From assembly GCA_947167725.1 (NCBI GenBank), contig CAMVJF010000112.1:1-6045 (forward strand): a stretch of DNA of 6,045 nucleotides. Direction: 5' to 3'. The notes under the pieces were generated by a model, which was not told where the DNA came from, searched no databases, and saw only the letters and a list, made by a program, of their open reading frames with translations. The translations under genes and the position numbers were made by a program. The stretch is from an uncultured Clostridia bacterium. GTDB lineage: Bacteria; Bacillota; Clostridia; Oscillospirales; Oscillospiraceae. Shown piece after piece: positions 1 to 5,717 of the stretch; position 1 is the stretch's first letter; each line of letters begins with the position of its first letter.

Positions 1-1053
1 CTGCATGCGGGTGATGTAGGAGTGGTGGTCCGCGCCCCAGAGGTCGACGAGCTTTTCATAGCCGCGCTCGACCTTGTAGAGGTGGTTGGCGATATCCGGC
101 GTGAGGTAGGAGAGCGTGCCGTCGCTCTTGCGCAGGACGCGGTCCTTGTCGTCGCCGTAGTCCGTCGAGCGGAACCAGAGCGCGCCGTCCTGTTCGTAGA
201 GCAGGCCGAGCGCGTCCATGCGCGCGAGACACTCGCGGATGCGCGCGCGGTCGTTTTCATAGAAGAAGGTCTCGTGCATCCACGAGTCGATGCGCACGCC
301 GTAGGCGAGCAGATCCTTCTCGATCTTCTCGAGCTCGAGCGTCTTGCCGAGCTGCATGAAATAAGCCATGCGCTCGTCCTCATCGGCCTCGAGCCACTTG
401 TCGCCGTCCTTTTCCGCGATATACTCCGCGATCGCGCGTACGTCCTCGGCATGGTAGCCGTCCTCGGGCAGCGGGCGGTCTGTGCGGCCGAAGTGCTCAA
501 AATAGCGTGCGACGAGCGAGCGGCCGAGCATCACGATCTGATTGCCCGCGTCGTTGACGTAGTACTCGCGCAGGACCTTATAGCCGCTCGCCTCCATGAG
601 GCGGCAGATACAGTCGCCCCAGGCGGCGTTGCGCGCGTGGCCGCAGTGGAGCTCTCCCGTCGGGTTGGCAGAGACCCATTCGACCAGGACGCTGCGGCCT
701 CTGCCGCTGTCGTTCTTGCCGTAGTCCTCCCCCGCGTCGAGCACCTTGTTGATCAGCGAGCCGAGCGCATCCTGCCGGAGCCTGAAGTTGATGAAGCCCG
801 GGCGTGCGACCGTGACGCTCTCGGCCTCCGCGGCGAGGAGCTCGGCGAGCTTCTCCGCCAGGGGCGCGGCAATCTCCATGGGATTGCGGCGCAGGAAGCG
901 CGAGAGCTTCATCGCCGCGTTCGTCGAATAGTCGCCGAAATCCGGATTCTGCGGCGTCTCGACGACGTAAAGGCCCTCTTCGGGCTCGAGATCGTAGACC
1001 GCCTTGATCGCTTCGCGCGTTGCGGCGTAGATCCTGCTTTCAAAATCACTCAT
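1..1053 (-). CDS. argS: Arginyl-tRNA synthetase, N-terminal part (3' end beyond window)
   Basis: Class I aminoacyl-tRNA synthetase that charges tRNA-Arg with arginine in the cytosol. The 351 codons present read through to the window edge without a stop; a full ArgS is usually about 550-600 residues, so the C-terminal part, with the KMSKS loop and the tRNA-binding helical domain, is missing. Visible family marks are the N-terminal additional domain (about residues 1-115, with NPDFGDYSTNAA at 36-47 and ARPGFINF at 83-90), the catalytic entry VEWVSANPTGELHCGHARNA (124-143) containing the HIGH box in the form HCGH (136-139), EYYVNDAGNQ (163-172), and near the edge LTPDIANHLYK followed by WGADHHSYI. 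The ATG at 1053 has AAGGAG 8 nt upstream. It lies 63 nt after ccsA and I found no convincing promoter of its own in the gap, so it may be read from the operon or from a promoter inside ccsA. It is a housekeeping gene with no evident link to nitrite reduction. Confidence 0.97.
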   Translation of the reverse strand, partial: MSDFESRIYAATREAIKAVYDLEPEEGLYVVETPQNPDFGDYSTNAAMKLSRFLRRNPMEIAAPLAEKLAELLAAEAESVTVARPGFINFRLRQDALGSLINKVLDAGEDYGKNDSGRGRSVLVEWVSANPTGELHCGHARNAAWGDCICRLMEASGYKVLREYYVNDAGNQIVMLGRSLVARYFEHFGRTDRPLPEDGYHAEDVRAIAEYIAEKDGDKWLEADEDERMAYFMQLGKTLELEKIEKDLLAYGVRIDSWMHETFFYENDRARIRECLARMDALGLLYEQDGALWFRSTDYGDDKDRVLRKSDGTLSYLTPDIANHLYKVERGYEKLVDLWGADHHSYITRMQ

Positions 1054-1067
1054 GCTGTATTCTCCTT

Positions 1068-1092
1068 CTCCGCTCCCGCCCGGAAAGCGGAG
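1068..1092 (-). other. Small hairpin abutting the argS ribosome binding site
   Basis: A perfect 7-bp inverted repeat (CTCCGCT at 1092-1086 and AGCGGAG at 1074-1068 on the minus strand) encloses an 11-nt loop. Its 3' arm ends exactly where the argS Shine-Dalgarno AAGGAG (1067-1062) begins. It has no U-tract, so it is not a terminator. It could modulate ribosome access or protect the processed argS mRNA, but in GC-rich DNA a stem this short may be chance. The ccsA-argS spacer (1054-1116) is far too short for a T-box leader. Confidence 0.3.
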
Positions 1093-1116
1093 CTGTTATC
1101 TGATAGTAGTATGGCC

Positions 1117-1905
1117 TCAGCCGTAGGTGTGCATGCCGTGCATCAGGGTGTTCACGCCCGCGAAGGTGAAGAACACGACAAAGACGGCGATCACGAGGAA
1201 CCAGGCCATCTTCACGCCCGTGTGCTTGCCGCGCAGGCGCAGATGCAGATACACCGCATAAATGATCCAGGTGATCAGCGCCCAGACCTCCTTGGGGTCC
1301 CAGCTCCAAAAGCTCGACCAGGCCTGTTCTGCCCAGATCGCGCCGGAGAGGATGACGACGGTGAGGAAAAGGAAGCCGAAGCTCACCATGCGGTAGCTCA
1401 TGTAGTCCATCTGCTCGAGCGCCTTCTTGTCCGGCTCGGGACGCCGGGCGAAGCGCAGATAGCGCGCGCCGATGCAGCCCGCGAGCACGAAGGACGCGTA
1501 GGCCAACACCGCCGAGCCGATGTGGACGCCGAACCACGCGCTGCGCAGCGCGGGCATCAGATCGCGGATCTCCATCGGCTGGAGCGCCGCGTAGGTCATG
1601 ATCAGCAGCGCAGCGGGCATCGCCGCGACCTTCAGCCAGTCGGCTTTGGCGCGCGTGCATACCACGATCGCGAAGAGCGCAACACCCCAGGCGAAGGCCG
1701 TCGCAAACTCAAACTGGTTCGACAGCGGCAGGCGCTTCGCCGCGACGCCGCGGGCAACGAAAAAGACCGTGTGCAGCGCAAAGGCCGCGAGAAAGCTGAT
1801 CCAGGCGGCGCGCAGCAGCTTGTCCTTTTTGAAGGCCGTGCCGGTGAATTCCAGCGCGACCGACAGTCCGTAGACGGCAAAGGTGATAAAGAACAGCGCT
1901 TTCAT
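1117..1905 (-). CDS. ccsA: Cytochrome c biogenesis protein CcsA (ResC), heme-handling subunit of System II
   Basis: Integral membrane protein of 262 residues that, with ResB, delivers heme across the membrane and attaches it to CxxCH-type motifs of exported c-type cytochromes. About eight hydrophobic segments are visible (roughly 2-19, 32-50, 66-84, 93-109, 123-147, 172-190, 205-221, 233-252). The diagnostic tryptophan-rich heme-handling (WWD) loop runs from 191 to 210 and contains WSWDPKEVWAL. It is flanked by the family's conserved histidines, H128 in WFGVHIGSAVLAYASF and H259 in the terminal GMHTYG; H45 is a possible third. The size is compact but normal for a stand-alone CcsA. The start at 1905 has AGGAGG/GGAG 7-9 nt upstream, inside the end of resB, and its ATG shares ATGA with the resB stop, so translation of the pair is probably coupled. 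Its position two genes after nrfA suggests it matures that pentaheme protein. The gene name also appears as resC or ccsB in different nomenclatures. Confidence 0.96.
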   Translation of the reverse strand: MKALFFITFAVYGLSVALEFTGTAFKKDKLLRAAWISFLAAFALHTVFFVARGVAAKRLPLSNQFEFATAFAWGVALFAIVVCTRAKADWLKVAAMPAALLIMTYAALQPMEIRDLMPALRSAWFGVHIGSAVLAYASFVLAGCIGARYLRFARRPEPDKKALEQMDYMSYRMVSFGFLFLTVVILSGAIWAEQAWSSFWSWDPKEVWALITWIIYAVYLHLRLRGKHTGVKMAWFLVIAVFVVFFTFAGVNTLMHGMHTYG

Positions 1906-3152
1906 AGTTTTTCTCCTCCTCGCTCGTATTCTGCGAAAAGCGCGCCCAGCTCGACGCGCATGCGCTCCGGTTTCGGTCCGCCGACGGCGTAGCCCTCCGC
2001 GTCCAGCTTGACGACGACGGGGTCGAAAAAGAAGGTGACGTACAGCCCCGCGATCATCAGCGTAAAGGCCGCGACGAGCAGCGCGTTGAAGAGCGTGGAG
2101 ACGTGCTTGATGCGAAGTCCCGGATACTCCACCGGTTCATTGAAGGTGAAGCGCAGGCCCAGCACCTCCAGCGAGTCGCCGGGAACGGCCAGCGAGGGGG
2201 TGCGCACGCCGTCCGCCAGGACCTCAAAGGCGTAGATCGGATTGCGGTAGGCGCCCTCGGTGACGGTGATGAGCGTGACTTCGCCGTCAGGGTCGCGGAT
2301 ATAGTCGGGATAGAGCTGCTCGTAGATGATGCCGTTGCGCTCATCGATCGTGAGGTAGCTCATCTCCTCCAGCAGGAAATCGTCGTGCCCGCCGTTTTCG
2401 AGGTTCTCCACCGTCACGGAGCCGGCCGTGCCGAAGCTCTGCTGAAAGAGCTTATAGGGGCCGAAGCGGAAGGGATGGTTGACCTTCAGCTCACTGAGCC
2501 CGCTGCGCCGGCCGTCGGGGAGCGTGAGCTGAACATGGCTCGTGTAGTCCAGCCGCCCCGTCTCGTCGTTGATCCGGAAGTCCTGCACCCGGATCTCCGT
2601 CCCGTCCGGCAGGGAGATCGCCTCGCCGGGCATGCAGCTGCGGTCCGTGACCGTCGGCGTATAGAGGGCGAGCGCGCCGAATACGAGGGTCAACAGGATC
2701 GCCAGATGCGTCAGGAAGCTGCCGTAGCGGCCGAAGCCGTTTCGGGTATAGACCTCGCTCCCGCCGATCTTCTCCCTGCGGCAGCGAAGGCGGAGCAGAT
2801 GCTCGCGCAGCGCCTCCACGCCCTCCGGCGTGAGCGCCGTGCTGTCCGGCAGCCGTGCGGCGCGTTCGCTCTCGCCCCCGGCCGTGCGCACCACGCGCAC
2901 GATGCGCAGGACGCTGCAGAGCGTCAGATTGAGGCACAGCAGTCCGAGCAGCGCGACGAAGTACCAGCTCGTGAAGATGCGGTGGAAGCGCAGCAGCAGG
3001 ATCGCGCCGTGAAAGGCCCTGTAGGTCTGCGCATACCAGCCGATCTCCCGCTCCTGCGGGATCACGGTGCCGATCACCGAGCAGACGGCGATAAGCCCCA
3101 GCAGCAGGAGGCCGAAGCGCATGGAGCGCAGGAAATTCCATACTTTTTTCAT
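1902..3152 (-). CDS. resB: ResB-like cytochrome c biogenesis protein (System II partner of CcsA)
   Basis: Membrane protein of 416 residues that forms the cytochrome c synthetase with CcsA. Four membrane segments are seen (about 13-31, 62-85, 146-164, 352-375) with a large extracytoplasmic domain between the third and fourth, as in the ResB family. Family marks are the N-terminal SMRFGLLLLGLIAVCSVIGT region, FTSWYFVALLGLLCLNLTLC (60-79), the third helix with H149 (FLTHLAILL), and NHPFRFGPYKLFQQSFG (225-241). At 416 residues it is shorter than B. subtilis ResB (about 540). I chose the ATG at 3152: AAGGG lies 8 nt upstream and the protein starts MKKVWNFLRS directly before the first helix. An in-frame GTG at 3158 sits too near the Shine-Dalgarno, and the reading frame open to 3359 overlaps nrfA and has no family-like sequence. 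The gene follows nrfA by 77 nt, with a hairpin between them, and overlaps ccsA by 4 nt (ATGA). Thiol-reducing partners ResA and CcdA are not in the window. Confidence 0.94.
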   Translation of the reverse strand: MKKVWNFLRSMRFGLLLLGLIAVCSVIGTVIPQEREIGWYAQTYRAFHGAILLLRFHRIFTSWYFVALLGLLCLNLTLCSVLRIVRVVRTAGGESERAARLPDSTALTPEGVEALREHLLRLRCRREKIGGSEVYTRNGFGRYGSFLTHLAILLTLVFGALALYTPTVTDRSCMPGEAISLPDGTEIRVQDFRINDETGRLDYTSHVQLTLPDGRRSGLSELKVNHPFRFGPYKLFQQSFGTAGSVTVENLENGGHDDFLLEEMSYLTIDERNGIIYEQLYPDYIRDPDGEVTLITVTEGAYRNPIYAFEVLADGVRTPSLAVPGDSLEVLGLRFTFNEPVEYPGLRIKHVSTLFNALLVAAFTLMIAGLYVTFFFDPVVVKLDAEGYAVGGPKPERMRVELGALFAEYERGGEKL

Positions 3153-3178
3153 GGGCACCGCCCTTTTAGAAGGTTGAA

Positions 3179-3206
3179 AGCTGCCCGCCCAGTCGGGCGG
3201 GCAGCT
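3179..3206 (-). terminator. Strong hairpin between nrfA and resB (partial terminator or mRNA-stability element)
   Basis: A perfect 12-bp inverted repeat (AGCTGCCCGCCC, loop of 4, GGGCGGGCAGCT) begins 23 nt after the nrfA stop. On the minus strand the stem is followed by TTCAACCTTCT, a poor U-tract, so full termination is doubtful. Because resB and ccsA have no obvious promoter of their own in the 77-nt gap, the likeliest role is to let only part of the transcripts continue, or to protect the 3' end of nrfA mRNA after processing. Either way more NrfA than maturation protein would be made. The structure is plain; the function is inferred. Confidence 0.6.
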
Positions 3207-3229
3207 GAAAAGGAATGCGTGCTGATGTC

Positions 3230-4840
3230 TTATGCCGCCGTCAGCGCCTTGAGCAGACTGAGCGCCTGGCTGCACAGCTCTTCGGCCTTGTCGAGGCACT
3301 CGTAGGTCAGCGTCGGGTTGTGGGCGCCCTCGGCGTTCTCCACAAAGACGAAGTCCCAATAGAACTGCGCGTTGCGCGCCAGCGCGCGGACCCGGGCGAG
3401 CTCGGCGTCGGTGTATGCGCCGCTCTCGACTGCGTCGGCAAGCAGCTCGGTGAGATACTCGAGCTCATATCCGACAGCGTAAGTACGAGTCTCGACCTTC
3501 TCCTGCACGGCGCGCACCTCTCCGACCAGGTCGTAGTGGCACTGCGAGCAGTTGTTCTCGATCAGCTCCGGATTGTCCAGCGGGCTGATGATGTTGTGGC
3601 TGCGGTACGCCGTCCCGTCCTCGGCCACGGCGTCGGGCATGTGGCAGTCGGCGCAGGTGAAGTCGTTCGCGTGCTGGCTGCCCTTGCCGAGGAAGGTCTC
3701 GAACTCGGGGTGCTGCACCTTGATCTGCTTGACGCCGGTGCGCGGATTGGTCCAGTCGGAGAACGGCTCGCCGTTGGAGAAGTTCGCGCCGTCGTTGAAG
3801 TAGGCCAGCATCGTATCGGGCGCCATGCTCTCGAGACTGTTGTGCGCGATCGTGGTCGCCTTGGTGTCGGGGGCAAAGTAGTACTCGTTGTGGCACTGGC
3901 CGCAGGCGAGGTTCGCCGCGGCGACCTTGTCAAAGTCCTCGCCGAGCGCGTCGATCCAGTAGGTATGGGTGATGACGATCTGCTCGGGATCGTTGGCGTG
4001 GCAGTTGTAGCAGCTGATGCCCTCGACGATCTGGGCCTGGACCTCGGTCCAGGGCTTCGTGTAGGCGCCGACGCCCTCCTCGTTCACCATATAGGTGAAG
4101 TCCGGCGTCTTGCAGGTCCAGCAGTTGGCGAGCGGGTGTGGCCGTCCGGTGGCCTCGATATGCTCGACGTCATAATAGTGGCCGCGCGCCGCCTTGTAGT
4201 CGATGGCGAAGCCGTAGCCCTCGTAAAGCGGGCGGAGCATCGGATAGATCTCGAGATAATCCTCGGCCTCCTCGCTCTCCTTCGTCATCAGCCAGGAGTT
4301 GTACTCGTTGGGGTACTGCTCCTTCCAGTCGGAGGCATGCATGAGTCTGACCCCGGAGTTCGTCTCGACCTTTTGCGCCAGCTTCGCCGCCGCGCTGGAC
4401 GCGACGTTCCCGCCGCCGAAGCCGTCGGCCGAAAGGCCACCGCTCTCGAGCGCGTTGAGGACCGCCGCCTTGATCGCGTCAGAGCTCAGCGTTGCGCCGG
4501 AGACGGCGTCGACCTCGAGGCTCTGCGCTTCGTAGATCATGCCGGGAAGCTTGTCGACGGCGACGCTGCCGATGCCGTCGGTCTCCTGGTGGGAAGCGAC
4601 GTTGATCTGATAGATCCTGCCCTCGTCGGCGATGATATCGACCGTGATCGGACCGTTGCGGCCCTCGGCCGTGCCGCTGAGGTGCTGGGCGCTCGCGGGG
4701 ATGTCCCCGGCCTTGGCGCCGGCGGTCGCGGGCATGCTCTTGATGATGCCGGTGACGACGCCGACGATGAGCACAAAAACGCCGCAGACGATGCCGATGA
4801 TATCTGCCAGTTTTTTCTGTTTCGCTGTCATTTTGTTCAT
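3230..4840 (-). CDS. nrfA: Ammonia-forming cytochrome c nitrite reductase (NrfA) with N-terminal membrane anchor and fused FMN-binding domain
   Basis: Pentaheme enzyme reducing nitrite to ammonium outside the cytoplasmic membrane; 536 residues. Order of parts: cytoplasmic MNKMTAKQKK, one membrane helix (about 12-34, no lipobox, so an uncleaved anchor), FMN-binding domain (about 55-133) with the ApbE flavinylation motif DAVSGAT at 111-117 (acceptor T117), a Gly/Ala/Ser-rich linker (about 134-155), then NrfA (about 160-536). Heme sites are C240-W-T-C243-K244, the CxxCK active-site heme that defines NrfA, and four CxxCH sites at 277-281, 313-317, 396-400 and 431-435. By family comparison the active site is R219, Y321 and H377, with calcium ligands E319, Y320, K374 and Q376; distal heme ligands probably include H390, H415 and H507. 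The ATG at 4840 has AAGGAG with a 7-nt spacer; the frame stays open to 4891 without a ribosome site. It leads the operon with resB-ccsA. No NrfH is adjacent. The flavin domain is the oddity: ordinary NrfA is a secreted protein of about 480-500 residues without it. NrfA identity is very sure; flavin loading is inferred. Confidence 0.96.
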   Translation of the reverse strand: MNKMTAKQKKLADIIGIVCGVFVLIVGVVTGIIKSMPATAGAKAGDIPASAQHLSGTAEGRNGPITVDIIADEGRIYQINVASHQETDGIGSVAVDKLPGMIYEAQSLEVDAVSGATLSSDAIKAAVLNALESGGLSADGFGGGNVASSAAAKLAQKVETNSGVRLMHASDWKEQYPNEYNSWLMTKESEEAEDYLEIYPMLRPLYEGYGFAIDYKAARGHYYDVEHIEATGRPHPLANCWTCKTPDFTYMVNEEGVGAYTKPWTEVQAQIVEGISCYNCHANDPEQIVITHTYWIDALGEDFDKVAAANLACGQCHNEYYFAPDTKATTIAHNSLESMAPDTMLAYFNDGANFSNGEPFSDWTNPRTGVKQIKVQHPEFETFLGKGSQHANDFTCADCHMPDAVAEDGTAYRSHNIISPLDNPELIENNCSQCHYDLVGEVRAVQEKVETRTYAVGYELEYLTELLADAVESGAYTDAELARVRALARNAQFYWDFVFVENAEGAHNPTLTYECLDKAEELCSQALSLLKALTAA

Positions 4841-4874
4841 GACGGCTCTCCTTTTTCCGGCCGCTGTCCCAAAG

Positions 4875-4917
4875 GGCTGCGGCGCGATCATTGAGGGGAT
4901 GCGCAGGCTGCGGCGCG
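4875..4917. repeat. 12-bp direct repeat in the nrfA leader
   Basis: GGCTGCGGCGCG (plus strand) occurs exactly at 4875-4886 and 4906-4917, a period of 31 bp, or about three helical turns. Both copies lie in the presumed nrfA 5' untranslated region, and the upstream copy overlaps the 3' arm of the leader hairpin. It could be a pair of protein binding sites, alternative RNA pairing arms, or chance in GC-rich DNA. The repeat itself is certain; its meaning is not. Confidence 0.45.
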
Positions 4918-4944
4918 CTCTTCCGCGGGCGGAAAGAGCACGCC
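4912..4944 (-). promoter_or_regulatory. Stable hairpin near the 5' end of the nrfA transcript
   Basis: On the minus strand GGCGTGCTCTTTCCG (4944-4930) pairs with CGGAAGAGCGCGCC (4925-4912) through about 14 base pairs, with one U bulge and one G-U pair, leaving a loop of about 4 nt. It starts only a few nucleotides after the predicted transcription start and is not followed by a U-tract, so it is not a terminator. A 5'-terminal stem like this commonly slows mRNA decay. Its 3' arm includes part of the 12-bp repeat that recurs downstream, which would permit an alternative fold. Confidence 0.5.
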
Positions 4945-4957
4945 AAGATACAGTGTA

Positions 4958-4986
4958 AGCATACCATATCCCGGAAGAATACGCAA
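4958..4986 (-). promoter_or_regulatory. Predicted sigma-70-type promoter of nrfA-resB-ccsA (extended -10)
   Basis: On the minus strand TTGCGT (4986-4981), matching 4 of 6 bases of the -35 consensus, is followed after exactly 17 bp by TATGCT (4963-4958), with the extended -10 dinucleotide TG one base upstream (TGGTATGCT). Transcription would begin near 4951, giving a leader of about 110 nt before the nrfA ATG. This is the only good promoter-like sequence in the 4841-5144 gap. I looked just upstream for FNR/Crp-type and NarL-type operators; TTGAGCAGATTATC is only half an FNR-like site and is not convincing. Confidence 0.7.
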
Positions 4987-5093
4987 GGGGATAATCTGCT
5001 CAAGAAGCTCCCCGCGAAACTGCGCAAAATGCCGAACGGCGGGCGCCGCGAAGATCGTCAGCAGGCTGTAAGAACATATCCGTAAATAAGCAG

Positions 5094-5122
5094 CGAGCTC
5101 CCGGCCTGTGGCCGGGAGCTCG
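5094..5122 (-). terminator. Intrinsic terminator after the cysteine hydrolase gene
   Basis: A perfect 13-bp inverted repeat (CGAGCTCCCGGCC, loop TGT, GGCCGGGAGCTCG) starts 22 nt after the stop codon of the cysteine hydrolase. On the minus strand it is followed by CTGCTTATTTACGG, a moderate T-rich stretch. It separates the metF-hydrolase unit from the nrfA promoter region, so nrfA is expected to be transcribed independently. The plus-strand side has only TTTC and there is no plus-strand gene for it to serve. Confidence 0.8.
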
Positions 5123-5144
5123 TTTCATCCTGCCTCCAAAAAGC

Positions 5145-5717
5145 TCATTCTTCCAGTTCCAGCTCCTCCGACGAGACGACGGCCGCGCCCGCGCGCGCCA
5201 TGTCGGCGAGGTTGGCCTCCTGGATCTCCTCCGTCGCGGACGAGGTGCAGTCGCGCAGCACCGTCACGCGATAGTCGAGGGACAGCGCGTCGTAGCAGCT
5301 CGTACGGATGCAGTTCGGCGTCGTCGTGCCCGCGAGGATCACGTGATCCACGCCGAGACGGCGCAGCACGAGGTCGAGCTCGGTCGAGAAAAAGGCCGAG
5401 TAGCGCGGCTTGCGGATATGATAGTCCCCCGCCCCGCTGCCGAAGCACGCCGGCATGGCCTCCGAGATCTCCTCCGCGCAGCCGGGCGTGAGCGGCTTTC
5501 CGCCCGCGCGCCAGCGCTCGCGGCGCGCAAGCTCCACGTCGCTGCCGTCGGCGCGGTAGCGACGCGTGACAAAGAAGACGGGCACGCCCGCGGCGCGGCA
5601 GCGCGCGATCACGTGCGCGCAGGCGCTTACCGTCGCCGGCGCGCCGGCGATGAAGAGCGGCGAGACGGGGCTGAGAAAGCCCTTTTGCATGTCGATGACG
5701 AGGAGGGCGCTTTTCAT
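5145..5717 (-). CDS. Isochorismatase-family cysteine hydrolase
   Basis: Cytosolic alpha/beta hydrolase of 190 residues, normal for the family. The catalytic triad is visible: D9 in LLVIDMQKGF (5-14), K103 in IRKPRYSAF, and nucleophile C136 in AGTTTPNCIRTSCYDAL (129-145), which includes the usual turn before the cysteine. The strand DHVILAG (124-130) and YRVTVLRDCTSS (149-160) also fit. Family members hydrolyse amide or ether bonds in small molecules (isochorismate, nicotinamide, N-carbamoylsarcosine, biuret and others). The nicotinamidase metal-binding DxHxH pattern is absent, so a nicotinamidase is unlikely, but the substrate cannot be read from the sequence. The ATG at 5717 has AAGGAG 7 nt upstream and forms ATGA with the stop of the MetF-like gene, so the two are probably translationally coupled; this hints at a substrate tied to one-carbon or methionine metabolism, but only weakly. 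A terminator follows. Confidence 0.92.
   Translation of the reverse strand: MKSALLVIDMQKGFLSPVSPLFIAGAPATVSACAHVIARCRAAGVPVFFVTRRYRADGSDVELARRERWRAGGKPLTPGCAEEISEAMPACFGSGAGDYHIRKPRYSAFFSTELDLVLRRLGVDHVILAGTTTPNCIRTSCYDALSLDYRVTVLRDCTSSATEEIQEANLADMARAGAAVVSSEELELEE

Noticed and set aside
1100..1116. Possible -10 box (TACTAT) for a separate argS promoter after ccsA
   Set aside because: The hexamer at the proper distance upstream (CACACC) does not resemble a -35 box, and no extended -10 is present.
22..1992. Very long plus-strand open frame (656 codons) opposite argS, ccsA and the end of resB
   Set aside because: It crosses three well-identified minus-strand genes and an intergenic gap, its product is an Arg/Ala/Val/Glu/Asp-rich string without family motifs, and stop codons are simply rare opposite GC-rich genes.
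2103..3305. Plus-strand open frame of 400 codons opposite resB
   Set aside because: It has low-complexity Ala/Arg/Glu/Gln-rich composition, no ribosome site noticed, and is fully opposite the recognised ResB gene.
4841..4891. Possible 17-residue longer N-terminus of NrfA from the ATG at 4891
   Set aside because: No Shine-Dalgarno precedes it, whereas the ATG at 4840 has AAGGAG with 7-nt spacing and directly begins a short basic stretch before the membrane helix.
3215..4894. Plus-strand open frame of 559 codons opposite nrfA
   Set aside because: It is a mirror of the nrfA codon bias. NrfA has all five heme motifs and a ribosome site, while the antisense product has no recognisable domain.
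4990..5003. FNR-like operator (TTGAGCAGATTATC on the minus strand) just upstream of the nrfA -35 region
   Set aside because: Only the first half resembles TTGAT; the second half does not match ATCAA, so it cannot be supported from sequence alone.
4479..5027. Minus-strand open frame of 182 codons overlapping the nrfA start and its promoter
   Set aside because: It runs out of frame through the NrfA anchor and FMN domain, becomes an Arg-rich string there, and would begin upstream of the predicted promoter.
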